The notes: a model not told the origin generated them from the sequence alone. DNA of 64,000 bases from Dechloromonas hortensis (GCF_009469765.1 NZ_SSSQ01000002.1:496001-560000); one strand, 5' to 3'; positions 27,606 through 36,827 are shown, counted from the stretch's first letter. Translations and numbers: made by a program.

Positions 27606-28351
27606 GGCTTGCGGCTCAGGAAAAAGACCCAGATACCGAGGCTGGCGGCGGCGAAGCCGAACCATTGCAGGGCGTAGCTGCGGTGCCGGTCGGCTCGTTC
27701 GTCCGGACGCGGCCAGTCGCGGACGAAGCCGCCCGGTGCCGTGGCGTCGAGCTGGATGACGATGGGCGGCAGCGGGTAGGGCACGGCGGCGTGGAAACGT
27801 TCTAGATCGAGGTTCTGCCAGACCGCTGCCCAGCCGCTGGTCGGCTGCGGCGTCAGGTTGAAGAAGCGCTGGCTGGGCTGCACGGCGATGCCGGTCAGTT
27901 CGACCTCGCCGGCCGGCACTTCGGCGACCGGCAACAAACGGTGATCGGCCGGGGCCGGCAGCCAGCCGCGGTTGACCAGCACGTGCAGGTCGGAACCGGC
28001 CAGGTGGAGCGGGGTGATGACGTGGTAGCCAGCCTGTTCCCGATACAGGCGATTGTCGATCAGCACCTGGCGCGCGGCATCGTAGGTGCCGCGCAGCATG
28101 ATCCGGTGGTGGCGCAGTGACTCGATATCGGCCGCATTGAGCAGGGTCATCGGCATGGCGATGGCGGCATCGTGGCTGCGGCTGTCCAACTCTGTTTGCA
28201 GGGCAGTCTTGGCCTCGGCCTTGCGCCATTGCCATAAGCCGAGCGAGATGAAGGCCGGCAATAGGAAGGCGAGCAGCAGGCCGCCGAGCAGCGCGACCTG
28301 TCGGCGGCTGGCCCTTGCCGCTCTGCCCGGCCGGCGCGCATACTGAGACAC
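27602..28351 (-). CDS. SURF1/Shy1 family oxidase assembly protein
   Basis: 249 aa from a GTG at 28351 that has AAGGA upstream; an in-frame ATG at 28414 is possible but would run past the divergent small gene's start. Two membrane helices, one near each end, bracket a periplasmic domain, with family features GLWQWRKAEAK after the first helix and VNRGWLP in the middle. SURF1 proteins help heme a insertion into subunit I. Between the small membrane gene and the Sco-like gene. Confidence 0.88.
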   Translation of the reverse strand: MSQYARRPGRAARASRRQVALLGGLLLAFLLPAFISLGLWQWRKAEAKTALQTELDSRSHDAAIAMPMTLLNAADIESLRHHRIMLRGTYDAARQVLIDNRLYREQAGYHVITPLHLAGSDLHVLVNRGWLPAPADHRLLPVAEVPAGEVELTGIAVQPSQRFFNLTPQPTSGWAAVWQNLDLERFHAAVPYPLPPIVIQLDATAPGGFVRDWPRPDERADRHRSYALQWFGFAAASLGIWVFFLSRKP

Positions 28352-28376
28352 GGAAATTCCTTCGGAGGCGTCGCCG

Positions 28377-28577
28377 ATGCTCAAACTGCTGGTCGTTTTG
28401 CTGTTGTTGGCCATCGTCGGCAGCCTGTTCTCCGGGCTCTTCTATCTCTACCGCGACCAGGGAGCCGGCGAGCGGACGGTGCGGGCGCTGACCCTGCGCA
28501 TCGGGCTGTCGATCGCGCTCTTCCTGTTGCTGCTGGCCGGTTTCAGGTTCGGTCTCATTCCCGGCTACACCCAGTAA
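28377..28577 (+). CDS. Twin-transmembrane small protein (DUF2909-like)
   Basis: 66 aa, two hydrophobic helices (residues 2-25 and 42-62) joined by a basic loop with a Y-R-D-Q-G motif. It has a good GGAGG ribosome site. It reads on the plus strand although all neighbouring oxidase genes read on the minus strand; its start is 25 bases from the SURF1 start and its 3' end overlaps ctaE by 13 bases. Such small proteins are common in betaproteobacterial oxidase clusters; function unknown. Confidence 0.8.
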   Translation: MLKLLVVLLLLAIVGSLFSGLFYLYRDQGAGERTVRALTLRIGLSIALFLLLLAGFRFGLIPGYTQ

Positions 28578-29437
28578 ACGAAGACGAAGAGGATCAGCCA
28601 GACCACATCGACGAAGTGCCAGTACCAGGCCACCGCCTCGAAGGCGAAATGGCGCTCGGCGCTGAAGTGGCCGCTCAGGCTGCGCAGCAGGATGACCAGC
28701 AGCATGATGGTGCCGAGCGTGACGTGAAAACCATGGAAGCCGGTCAGCATGAAGAAGGTCGCCCCGTAGGCGCCGGCCCCCATGGTCAGGCCGAGTTCGT
28801 TGTAGGCATGGTGGTATTCGTAAGCCTGAAAACCGAGGAAGATGCTGCCGAGCAAGACCGTGGCGGCCAGACCGAGCGCCAGTTGGCGGCGCTTGTTGCG
28901 TAGCAGCCCCCAGTGCGCCCAGGTGACGGTGGCGCCGGAACTGAGCAGCAGGGCGGTGTTCAGGGCCGGGATGCCCCAGGCCCCCATCGGTGTGAAAGCC
29001 GCCCCTTTCGGCCCGCTGGTCGGCCAGGTGCCGGCGAATTCCGGCCATAGGCTGAAGCCATGTTCGGGAAGCATGCCGCCCAGCGTCGGCACCGAAATCA
29101 CCCGGACGTAGAACAGGGCGCCGAAGAAGGCGGCGAAGAACATCACTTCGGTGGCGATGAACCAGATCATGCCGTAGCGGAAGGAGCGGTCTTCCCAGTC
29201 GCGATAGGCGCCGCTCTGCGATTCGTAGATGACTTTGCCGAACCAGCCGAAAAGCACGTAGAGGATGACTGCCGTGCCGCCGAGCATCACCCACTTGCCG
29301 GGGCCGAAGTTGTTGATCAACTGGATGAAGCCGAGGGCGAGCAGGAACATGCCGCCGGACAGGATCACCGGGTAGAGGCTGGGTTGCGGAACGAAGTAGT
29401 GTTCCCCGGCTGTGGCATGGGCTGGATTTGCTTTCAT
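28565..29437 (-). CDS. ctaE: Cytochrome c oxidase subunit III
   Basis: 290 aa with seven membrane helices. Typical COX3 segments are WFIATEVMFFAAFFGALFY (with the conserved Glu in the first part), HHAYNELGLTMGAGAYGATFF, LTGFHGFHVTLGTIML and WYWHFVDVVWLILF at the C-terminus. It is part of the aa3-type terminal oxidase. The ATG overlaps the ctaG stop by 4 bases. Confidence 0.97.
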   Translation of the reverse strand: MKANPAHATAGEHYFVPQPSLYPVILSGGMFLLALGFIQLINNFGPGKWVMLGGTAVILYVLFGWFGKVIYESQSGAYRDWEDRSFRYGMIWFIATEVMFFAAFFGALFYVRVISVPTLGGMLPEHGFSLWPEFAGTWPTSGPKGAAFTPMGAWGIPALNTALLLSSGATVTWAHWGLLRNKRRQLALGLAATVLLGSIFLGFQAYEYHHAYNELGLTMGAGAYGATFFMLTGFHGFHVTLGTIMLLVILLRSLSGHFSAERHFAFEAVAWYWHFVDVVWLILFVFVYWV

Positions 29438-30045
29438 CGTGCCTCCCCGCTGCTGGTCAGTGTCTGGCGTTGTCCGTCAATGCTGAAAAAGGCGTAGGAC
29501 AGCGTGATGTGGCTAATGCTGCGGTCGACCTCCGGTTTGACGATAAAAGCGAGCGGCATCTCGCGCGCTTCACCCGGAGCCAGGGTCTGTTGCGAAAAGC
29601 AGAAGCATTCGATTTTGTCGAAATGCTGCGCCGCCTGGCCCGGCGTCACGCTCGGCACCGCCTGGCCGGTAATCGGCCGGTCCGAGGTGTTGCGCACCAG
29701 GTAGCTGACCTGCTGCAGCTCGCCGGGGTGGATGTCGAGGCTGATCGTCAGCGGCCGCATGTCCCAGGGCAGGCCGGGCATCACGGTGCCGGTGAATTCG
29801 ACGCGGACGGTCCGCCCGAGATCGACCTTCGGGGCCGGAGCGCTGCCGGTTTGCAGGCCGCCGATGCCGAAGCCGTCGCGGATCACCGTCGGCCCGGCCG
29901 TCTTGCCGTTGAAGCCGGTCGCTTCGCAAAGCACGTTGTAGAGCGGTACCAGCGCGAAGGCAAAGGCGAAGGCCCCGGCCACCATCAGCAACAGCTTGCC
30001 GATCAGGCGGTTGTGGCTGGGGGAGGTGGGCTGGACCTGTTCCAT
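29434..30045 (-). CDS. ctaG: Cytochrome c oxidase assembly protein CtaG/Cox11
   Basis: 203 aa. One N-terminal membrane helix and a periplasmic domain with the copper motif ECFCFSQQTLAPGE (Cys-x-Cys near residue 147-149). It delivers copper to the CuB site of subunit I. A short gap separates it from the 45-aa assembly protein, and its stop overlaps ctaE (ATGA). Confidence 0.95.
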   Translation of the reverse strand: MEQVQPTSPSHNRLIGKLLLMVAGAFAFAFALVPLYNVLCEATGFNGKTAGPTVIRDGFGIGGLQTGSAPAPKVDLGRTVRVEFTGTVMPGLPWDMRPLTISLDIHPGELQQVSYLVRNTSDRPITGQAVPSVTPGQAAQHFDKIECFCFSQQTLAPGEAREMPLAFIVKPEVDRSISHITLSYAFFSIDGQRQTLTSSGEAR

Positions 30046-30049
30046 GGCG

Positions 30050-30187
30050 CTAGCGCTTGATGAACAGCCCGATAAGGTAGAGCGCCAGTACGGCCGCCCC
30101 GAGCAGCCAGCCGAGGCGGCGGGCGGCGTTACGGCGACGGGCGAGGTCGGCGTCGGAGAAGGCGGGGGCCATGTCGTTCTCGCTCAT
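30050..30187 (-). CDS. Cytochrome oxidase small assembly protein (45 aa)
   Basis: Reads as 45 aa: a charged N-terminus (MSENDMAPAF, then DLARRRNAARR) and one membrane helix (residues about 26-42). Its ATG overlaps the ctaD stop as ATGA, and ctaG starts 4 bases after its stop. Small one-helix proteins stand in this slot in many betaproteobacterial oxidase operons. Too short for usual gene finding, but the double coupling makes it convincing. Confidence 0.82.
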   Translation of the reverse strand: MSENDMAPAFSDADLARRRNAARRLGWLLGAAVLALYLIGLFIKR

Positions 30188-31779
30188 TTGACGGTGGGCT
30201 GGGTTTCCCAGCTATGGTGGGGTGGTGGCGACGAGAGCTCCCATTCCAGCCCTTCCGCCCCCTCCCATACGCGGCTCTCGACCTTTGGGCCGCCCCTTAC
30301 ACAACACCAGATGTTCCAGGCAAAGAGCAACTGGCTAAGTCCAAGGACAAAGGCGCCCAAGGTCGAGATCGCGTTGAACTCGGCGAACTGCAGTGCGTAG
30401 TCGGGAATGCGTCGCGGCATCCCGGCAAGGCCGAGGAAGAATTGGGGAATGAAGGTCAGGTTGAAGGAAAAGACGGTCAGCCAGAAATGCAGCTTGCCGA
30501 GCTTTTCGCTGTACATGTGGCCGGTCCACTTGGGCAGCCAGTAATAGACGCCGGTCATCACGCCCATGATGCCGCCGGCGAACAGCGCGTAATGGAAGTG
30601 GGCGACGACGAAATAGCTGTGGTGATACTGCGCGTCGGCCGCGACGTCGGCGAGGATCAGTCCGGTCAGCCCGGCGATGCCGAACAGCACGATGAAGCCG
30701 ACGGCGAACAGCATGGGCGTCTCGAAGGTCATCGCCCCCTTCCACATGGTGGCGATCCAGCAGAAGAAGAGCACGGCCAGCGGTATCGAAATCGCCATGG
30801 TGCTGAACATGAAATAGACCAAGGCCGGGATCGGCATGCCGGCGGTGAAGAAATGGTGCGCCCAGACCACCACCGAGAGCAGGCCGATGGCGATGAAACT
30901 GTACACCTGCGCGGTGTAGCCGTAGGCCGGCTTGCGCGAGAAGGTGGACAGGACATGCGGCATCAACCCCCAGACCGGCAGCAGCAGGATATACACCTCG
31001 GGGTGACCGAAGAACCAGAACAGGTGCTGGAAGAGAATCGGGTCACCACCGCCGGCCGCATCGAAAAAGTGAGTGCCGAAATGGCGGTCGGTGAGCAGCA
31101 TGGTCACCGCGCCGGCCAGCACCGGCAGCGTGGCGATGAGCAGGAAGGCGGTGATTAGCCAGCCCCAGGCGAAGAGCGGCAGCTTCATCATGGTCATGCC
31201 GGGGGCGCGCATGTTGAAGATGGTGACGATGATGTTGATCGAGCCCATGATCGACGAGATGCCGAGGATGTGCACGGCGAGGATGGCGAAATCGACCCCC
31301 ATGCCGCCCTGCACCGAGAGCGGTGCGTAGAAGGTCCAGCCGGTGGCCAGCGCGCCGTCGCCGATGCCGAACAGGGCGAGCGTGAAGGGCAGGGTGAGCA
31401 AAATGGCGGCCGGCGGCAGCAGCCAGAAACCCCAGTTGTTGAGGCGGGGCAGCGCCATGTCCGGGGCGCCGATCATCAGCGGCAGCATCCAGTTGGCGAA
31501 GCCGGTGGCGGCTGGCATCAGCGCCGCGAAGATCATCACCAGCGCATGTACGCCGATCAGCTGGTTGAAGAATTCCGGGCGCATCAACTGCAGGCCGGGC
31601 TGAAACAGTTCGGCGCGTACCGCGAGGATCATCAGGCCGCCGACGAAGAACATGATCAGCGAGAAGGTCAGGTACATCGTGCCGATGTCCTTGTGATTCG
31701 TCGTCGTCAGCCAGCGCATCAGGCCGCCGGGATAATGTTCGGCCGGGTGTTCGGCGGCGTGGGTGGTGGCTGTGCTCAT
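30184..31779 (-). CDS. ctaD: Cytochrome c oxidase subunit I
   Basis: 531 aa, twelve membrane helices. The heme-copper centre is visible: HPEVYIL with the CuB His and cross-linked Tyr (FWFFGHPEVYIL), the HH pair in WAHHFFTAG, and the heme-ligand region HSYFVVAHFHYALF. The proton-channel residues of aa3 type A oxidases (LIGVHALVMIFAALMPAATGFANW) are also seen. Reduces O2 to water. Between ctaC and the small assembly gene. Confidence 0.98.
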   Translation of the reverse strand: MSTATTHAAEHPAEHYPGGLMRWLTTTNHKDIGTMYLTFSLIMFFVGGLMILAVRAELFQPGLQLMRPEFFNQLIGVHALVMIFAALMPAATGFANWMLPLMIGAPDMALPRLNNWGFWLLPPAAILLTLPFTLALFGIGDGALATGWTFYAPLSVQGGMGVDFAILAVHILGISSIMGSINIIVTIFNMRAPGMTMMKLPLFAWGWLITAFLLIATLPVLAGAVTMLLTDRHFGTHFFDAAGGGDPILFQHLFWFFGHPEVYILLLPVWGLMPHVLSTFSRKPAYGYTAQVYSFIAIGLLSVVVWAHHFFTAGMPIPALVYFMFSTMAISIPLAVLFFCWIATMWKGAMTFETPMLFAVGFIVLFGIAGLTGLILADVAADAQYHHSYFVVAHFHYALFAGGIMGVMTGVYYWLPKWTGHMYSEKLGKLHFWLTVFSFNLTFIPQFFLGLAGMPRRIPDYALQFAEFNAISTLGAFVLGLSQLLFAWNIWCCVRGGPKVESRVWEGAEGLEWELSSPPPHHSWETQPTVK

Positions 31780-31789
31780 CGCTCGTCTC

Positions 31790-33004
31790 CTAACGCAGGG
31801 ACTTGATCTGGGCTGGCTGGATCATGTCGCCCATCTGGTTGCCGAAGCTGTTGCGTTCGTAGGTGATGACGGCGGCCAGTTCGACATCGGACAGGCTGGC
31901 GCTGAAGGCCTGCATCGCCGTGCCGGCCTTGCCGTGCAGCACCCGGTCGACATGGCTGTCCTTGATCACCTTGCCGTTCATGTCGAGCAGCGGCGCATTC
32001 ACAACCTTGCTGCCGGCCAGCGCCGGGAAAGCCGGCGGCAAACCCTTCCCGTCAGGCTGGTGGCAGGCGGCACAGACCTTTTCGTAGACCGCCTTGCCTT
32101 CGGCGACCAGTTCGTCCTTGCTCCAGGTCCGGTCGGCGCCACCGGCCGCTGTCTTGGCCTCGGCTTTCTGAGCTTCCAGCCAGGCGAGATACTCGGGTTC
32201 CGGCACGGCATGGACGACTACCGGCATGAAGCCGTGGTCCTTGCCACACAATTCGGCGCACTGGCCGCGGTAGATGCCGGGTTTTTCGATCAGCACCCAG
32301 GTTTCACGCAGGAAGCCGGGAATGGCATCGCGCTTGACGCCGAATTGCGGTACCCACCAGGTATGGATGACATCGGTCGAGGTGAGCAGGATGCGCACCT
32401 TCTTGCCGACCGGCAGCACGACCGGCTTGTCGACTTCGAGCAGGTAGTGCTCGCCCTTGGCCTCGGCGTTGGCGATCTGGTCGCGCGGCGTGGACAGCGT
32501 GCTGATGAACTTGAGGCCGGATACGGGGTATTCGTACTGCCACTTCCACTGCATGCCGGTCACCTTGAGCACCATGTCCGCCTTGGTCTTGGTGTCTTCC
32601 ATATTGATGATGGCCTGCACCGCCGGAATGCCCATCAGCACGAAGTCGATGAAGAGCAGGATGGCGAAGGGAATCAGCGCCCAGAACCACTGCAGCGCGC
32701 CGGTCGGGCCGACGAATTTGGCCGGCTGGTGGCCGATGCTCTTCCGGTGCTTGATCATCGAGTAGATCATGATGGCGAACACCACCACGAACAGGATGGT
32801 GATGATCAGCATGAACTCGTTGTGGATATGCAGTGTTTCCCGCGCAATCGGGGTGACCGGTTCGGGGAAGTTGAAGCTGTAGGCTGCGCTGGCAACCGTC
32901 GGCAGGAGCAGGGCCGGGGCCAGAGCGAGGCGGCCTGTTCGACAGGCACAAGCGTACACACGGCTCTGCCTGCCAGCCAGTGAATGATGCGGTGTTCTCG
33001 CCAT
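31790..33004 (-). CDS. ctaC: Cytochrome c oxidase subunit II with fused cytochrome c domain
   Basis: 404 aa. An N-terminal signal or leader, two membrane helices, then the cupredoxin domain with the CuA motif CAELCGKDHGFM (near residue 257-268). A C-terminal cytochrome c domain (residues about 305-400) has CAACH and a distal Met. Fusion of this kind (caa3-like) lets the subunit pass electrons internally. First gene of the cta operon; the sco gene is divergent across 79 bases. Confidence 0.96.
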   Translation of the reverse strand: MARTPHHSLAGRQSRVYACACRTGRLALAPALLLPTVASAAYSFNFPEPVTPIARETLHIHNEFMLIITILFVVVFAIMIYSMIKHRKSIGHQPAKFVGPTGALQWFWALIPFAILLFIDFVLMGIPAVQAIINMEDTKTKADMVLKVTGMQWKWQYEYPVSGLKFISTLSTPRDQIANAEAKGEHYLLEVDKPVVLPVGKKVRILLTSTDVIHTWWVPQFGVKRDAIPGFLRETWVLIEKPGIYRGQCAELCGKDHGFMPVVVHAVPEPEYLAWLEAQKAEAKTAAGGADRTWSKDELVAEGKAVYEKVCAACHQPDGKGLPPAFPALAGSKVVNAPLLDMNGKVIKDSHVDRVLHGKAGTAMQAFSASLSDVELAAVITYERNSFGNQMGDMIQPAQIKSLR

Positions 33005-33083
33005 TCTGTTCCCTCCCCTTGTGAGAACCGACTTATGCGTTGAGAATCGGTATTACGTAATTAGTTCCATAATATTTAACATC

Positions 33084-33662
33084 ATGCGCCGACGCCTCTT
33101 TCTAACTCTCCCGCTCGCCCTGCTGGGCGCCTGCAAACCGGCGCCGGTGGCCTTGCGCAATACCGACCTGACCGGGGCCAGCTTCGCGCGGGGGCTGGAA
33201 CTGAGCGATCACCACGGTCACCCCCGTTCGCTGGCCGATTTTCGCGGCAAGGCGGTGGTCGTTTTCTTTGGCTACACCTCCTGCCCGGATATCTGCCCGA
33301 CCATGCTGGCGCGTCTGGCCGAGGTGATGAAAGTGATGGGGGACGAGGCGGGGCGCGTCCAGGTGCTGTTCGTCACGCTTGATCCGGAGCGGGACAGCGC
33401 AGAACGGCTGAAAGCCTTCGTACCCTGGTTTCATCCGTCATTCCTTGGCCTGCGCGGCGATGCCGGGCAGATTAAGACTGTGACCGAGGAGTTTCGCGTC
33501 TTCAGTGCGCGCAAGGAGGTTGGTGGCGAACTGGGCTACGTCCTCGATCATTCGTCGGGCGCCTATGTCTTCGACCCGGCCGGCCACTTGCGCCTCTATG
33601 TCAAGGATACGGCGTCGGTCGAGGACATCGTGGCCGATCTCCGCCAGTTGCTGCGCGGCTGA
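33084..33662 (+). CDS. SCO1/SenC family copper chaperone, lipoprotein
   Basis: 192 aa from the ATG at 33084. A lipoprotein signal with lipobox LLGAC (Cys about 17) anchors a thioredoxin-fold domain with copper-binding CPDIC (Cys-x3-Cys near 73-77) and the distal His in LDHSSGAY. Delivers copper to the CuA site of subunit II. It is divergent from ctaC, so both may answer to the same regulator in the 79-base gap. Confidence 0.92.
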   Translation: MRRRLFLTLPLALLGACKPAPVALRNTDLTGASFARGLELSDHHGHPRSLADFRGKAVVVFFGYTSCPDICPTMLARLAEVMKVMGDEAGRVQVLFVTLDPERDSAERLKAFVPWFHPSFLGLRGDAGQIKTVTEEFRVFSARKEVGGELGYVLDHSSGAYVFDPAGHLRLYVKDTASVEDIVADLRQLLRG

Positions 33663-34811
33663 TCAGGGAGTGGCGCGAAAGGGCAGGTGGGTTGCCGCTT
33701 CGTCGGCATAGGCGACGACATGGTGATGCTGCCGCTCCAGGTGCTGGCCGATCAACTGGCGCATCCGGGGATCTTCGATCCAGTGGCATGAGCTGACCAC
33801 GGTCGGCTCGAAGCCGCGCGCCACCTTGTGTTCGCCGCCGGCACCCGGCTCGAAGGTCTGCAGCCCGTGGGCCAGGCAATAGGCGATGCCCTGGTAGAAA
33901 CACAGTTCGAAATGCAGGCTGTGGTAATTGCCGCTGCTGCCCCAGTAGCGGCCGTAGAGGGTGTCGGCGCTGCGGAAGCAGAGCGACAGGGCGACCGCCT
34001 CACCGTCTTCGCGAGCGATGAAGAGCACCATCCGCCGGCCGAGGGCGGCGCCGAGATCGGCAAAGCAGGCCGGCGAGAATGCCGCATGGTTGCCGTATTT
34101 GTCGAAGGTCGAGGCGTACAGGTGGTAGAGCCTTGGCCATTCCGCCGGGTCGATCTCGTCGCCGTGACGGACTTCGATGCTCAGGCCGCTTTCGGCGACC
34201 CGGCGCCGTTCCGCCTTGACCTTGCGGCGTTTTTCGGACGGAAAGGCAGCCAGGTAATGCTCGAAGTTTTCATAGCCGCGGTTGCGCCAGTGAAACTGCA
34301 CGTCGTGGCTGAGCAAAAGCCCGTGCGCCTGAAAGGCTGCGGCATCTTCGGGGGCGGGCAGGGCGACATGCCACGAGGAAAGTTGCAGTTCGCCGACCGC
34401 CGCCTTGGCCGTTTCGATTAGGCGATCGCGAACCTGCTCGGCCAGCGCGCCGGCCTTGACCAGCAGTCGCGGGCCGGCGGCCGGGGTGTGCGGCAGGCCA
34501 CTGAGCAGTTTCGGAAAATAGGGTTTGCCCAGTTGGGCATAGGCGGCCGCCCATGACCAGTCGCGGACGAAATCGCCGTGCGAATTGCTTTTCAGGTAGG
34601 TCGGCAGCAGGCCGAGTACCGTGCCGTCCGCCGCCTGCGCCAGCCAGTGCCGGGCCTGCCAGCCGCTGGCCGGCCCGGCGGTGTGGTGGCGTTCGAGGAT
34701 GGCGAAGAAATCGGCATTGAGGAAGGGATGGCCGGCCGGCGTCAGGGCTGCCCAGGCGGAGCGGTCGATATCCTCGGCACGGGCGACGGTGGTGATGGAA
34801 AACTCGGGCAT
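33663..34811 (-). CDS. GNAT/FemAB-like acyltransferase family protein (DUF482)
   Basis: 382 aa from the ATG at 34811. It belongs to the DUF482 family of GNAT-fold proteins: an N-terminal domain (HPFLNADFFAILERHHTAG) and a C-terminal one with FYQGIAYCLAHGLQTFEPGAGGEHKVARGFEPTVVSSCH-type conserved blocks near residue 310-350. The substrate is unknown; FemAB-like enzymes act in peptide or cell wall modification. No ribosome site of note. Convergent with the sco gene (stop codons nearly meet). Confidence 0.82.
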   Translation of the reverse strand: MPEFSITTVARAEDIDRSAWAALTPAGHPFLNADFFAILERHHTAGPASGWQARHWLAQAADGTVLGLLPTYLKSNSHGDFVRDWSWAAAYAQLGKPYFPKLLSGLPHTPAAGPRLLVKAGALAEQVRDRLIETAKAAVGELQLSSWHVALPAPEDAAAFQAHGLLLSHDVQFHWRNRGYENFEHYLAAFPSEKRRKVKAERRRVAESGLSIEVRHGDEIDPAEWPRLYHLYASTFDKYGNHAAFSPACFADLGAALGRRMVLFIAREDGEAVALSLCFRSADTLYGRYWGSSGNYHSLHFELCFYQGIAYCLAHGLQTFEPGAGGEHKVARGFEPTVVSSCHWIEDPRMRQLIGQHLERQHHHVVAYADEAATHLPFRATP

Positions 34812-34891
34812 CAAGGCTGGTTCGGGCTGGAAGGACTGATCAGAGCGCAATTGCCACCGTCGGTTCCGTCGGCTTTGCCGTTAACCGGCAA

Positions 34892-35569
34892 TCAGGCTGC
34901 ACGCGGCCCGCCGTATTCGTCGGCCAAGCCGTCGTAGTGGGCGTGTGCCTCGGTTTCCAGAAGGGCAGCCGCGTACCATTCCTGCATTGCCGGATGCGCC
35001 AGCAGGACGTCGCGATAGGTCGCGGCAAGCGGCGGCAGGGCGACGTTGTACACGTGGAAGCGCCAGCCGATCGGCGCGAACATGGCATCGGCCACCGAGA
35101 AGGCGCCAAACAGCCAGGGGCCGTCGGCGGTGGCGAACTGCATGCGGGCTTCTTCCCAGATTTCGACGATGCGGTCGATATCGCGCTGCACCGCCGGCGT
35201 TGGCGGCTTGCCTTTGAGCTTGAGTTTGAGGTTCATCGGCATTGCCGTGCGCAGAGCCGTGAAGCCGGCATGCATCTCGGCCGAAATGCTGCGCGCCCGG
35301 GCGCGGGCCCGGGCATCGGCCGGCCACATCGCGGGATGGCGTTCGGCCAGGGTTTCGGCAATGGCGATGCTCTCCCAGACCTGAAAGCCGTCTTCGTGCA
35401 GGCAGGGAACGCGGGCGTTGCCGGCCAGCGGCTTGAGGGCGGCGTTGTAGTCGCGGCCGGCGACGGAAACCATGTGCTCGCGGAACGGAATGCCGAAATG
35501 CTTGAGCAGCAGCCAGGGGCGTAGCGACCACGAAGAGTAGTTCTTGTTGCCGATATAGAGGTCGAACAT
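34892..35569 (-). CDS. Glutathione S-transferase family protein
   Basis: 225 aa. An N-terminal thioredoxin-like domain starts with LYIGNKNYSSWSLRPWLLLKHFGIPF, with Ser in the position of the catalytic residue, and has the cis-Pro and ESIAIAETLAERHP substrate-binding turn; the C-terminal helical domain begins near residue 87. It resembles the YfcF-like subgroup. Probable role in detoxification. It has a weak AAAGGA ribosome site. Confidence 0.9.
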   Translation of the reverse strand: MFDLYIGNKNYSSWSLRPWLLLKHFGIPFREHMVSVAGRDYNAALKPLAGNARVPCLHEDGFQVWESIAIAETLAERHPAMWPADARARARARSISAEMHAGFTALRTAMPMNLKLKLKGKPPTPAVQRDIDRIVEIWEEARMQFATADGPWLFGAFSVADAMFAPIGWRFHVYNVALPPLAATYRDVLLAHPAMQEWYAAALLETEAHAHYDGLADEYGGPRAA

Positions 35570-35790
35570 GGCTGGGTCCTTTCAAGTAGGGGGATGAATG
35601 GCGGGGGCTCCGGGCTCATGGTCGATGCCTTCGCCGTCGCTCGTCAAGCATATCGATGGCACGCCGCAGGCGGAAATTGCCGGATTCCTGCGGTCGACCG
35701 CAGGAATGGGCTGTTTTTGGCGGCTGGTGCAGCCCCCGAGTAAGCGTTTTCTGCTCTATCATGGTTTAACCAGCCATGGAGATGACGATC

Positions 35791-36114
35791 ATGCTCAAGC
35801 GACTACTGGTTGTTTCGATTGCTCTGGGATTCGGTGTGTTCTCCTGCTCGGCTGCACATGCCCAGGTAGACAAGATCCTGATCAACGCCCTGAGCTGGAT
35901 TTTGCAGAAACAGATTGAAGAGATGGAAAAGGCGAACGATCCGAACCGCAGCCTGAGTCAGTACGATGCGCGGGACCGCTACGATTCTCGCGATGCCTTC
36001 GCCCCCCGCGCCCAGCCCGTCTATCAGGATACGTCTGACTTCCGTGGTTACAACAAGGATGTTGAGACGGTCCGCCAGGAGGTCGAGCCCGTTGTTGCCC
36101 CGGCGCTTCAATAG
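35791..36114 (+). CDS. Small exported protein of unknown function
   Basis: 107 aa from the ATG at 35791 (an earlier ATG at 35776 lacks basis). A clear signal peptide (MLKRLLVVSIALGFGVFSCS, cleavage about AHA-Q) is followed by a short helix and a polar Arg/Asp/Tyr-rich tail (SQYDARDRYDSRDAFAPRAQ). No family recognised. It stands alone, and 221 bases before it show nothing further. Confidence 0.65.
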   Translation: MLKRLLVVSIALGFGVFSCSAAHAQVDKILINALSWILQKQIEEMEKANDPNRSLSQYDARDRYDSRDAFAPRAQPVYQDTSDFRGYNKDVETVRQEVEPVVAPALQ

Positions 36115-36131
36115 CCCGGCTTGCTCCTGAT

Positions 36132-36827
36132 TCAGATGGCGCAGCCATTGGCATCGCAAGCAAAACTGCCAGCTTCGGTGCTGCTCGAAAGGACATTTGT
36201 CTGGCTGCGCAGCCAGTCCTGAAAATCTTGCGGACGGCCGAGATAGCCCGCGATGTCTATGCCCTGCAAGATGCCCTTGCTTTCAAGCACAAAGCTGGGA
36301 AAACCCTGGGCGCCGACCTGAGCCATCAGTTCGCGGGTTGCGCGGATATGTCCTTGCACCGCCTCGCCCAACTGGCGATCCAGCGCCTCGGCGAAAGCGG
36401 CTGGATCGAGGTCTAGCGTTGCGGCCACGGCAATCAAGGTGGCGCGCTCGGCAATGCGGCGGCCCTCGACGTAGTGGGCAATTTGCAGCTGCGCCAGCAT
36501 GTCCAGCCCGCGGCCGGCTATCTCTTCCGCGGCGAGCATGGCGGCGGTCGGCGGCTCCGAATCCAGCACCACGCCGGTATCGCACAACAAGCCGTCGATG
36601 TAACCCAAACCGAAAGGCTGGCCGGTCAATTGCGCGATCCGCTCGTCATGCTGCTTGATGTACGCCCGCAACTGCGGCGTCACAGCCTGGCGGTGCGCGC
36701 CGGTCATCATGCCGCCACCGTGCGGACGCACGTCGAGAACGGCGCGGGCTGCCTTGACCAGCGGGGCGGCTCCGTAGCACCAGCCGCACAATGGGTCGTG
36801 GATGTAATGCAGGGTTGTTGTAGTCAT
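36132..36827 (-). CDS. DsbA family thioredoxin-fold protein (cytoplasmic)
   Basis: 231 aa, no signal peptide. The active-site CGWC occurs in HDPLCGWCYGAAPLV (Cys16 and Cys19), with the helical DsbA insertion and the cis-Pro loop QGFPSFVLES near residue 170. It resembles the FrnE/2-hydroxychromene-2-carboxylate isomerase-like DsbA group. Likely a cytoplasmic disulfide or glutathione-linked oxidoreductase; the substrate is unknown. Confidence 0.85.
   Translation of the reverse strand: MTTTTLHYIHDPLCGWCYGAAPLVKAARAVLDVRPHGGGMMTGAHRQAVTPQLRAYIKQHDERIAQLTGQPFGLGYIDGLLCDTGVVLDSEPPTAAMLAAEEIAGRGLDMLAQLQIAHYVEGRRIAERATLIAVAATLDLDPAAFAEALDRQLGEAVQGHIRATRELMAQVGAQGFPSFVLESKGILQGIDIAGYLGRPQDFQDWLRSQTNVLSSSTEAGSFACDANGCAI

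Noticed and set aside
27027..29294. A 755-codon minus-strand frame in the oxidase region
   Set aside because: Only the part from 27605 is real (Sco-like protein); the rest is ctaE and SURF1 read out of frame.
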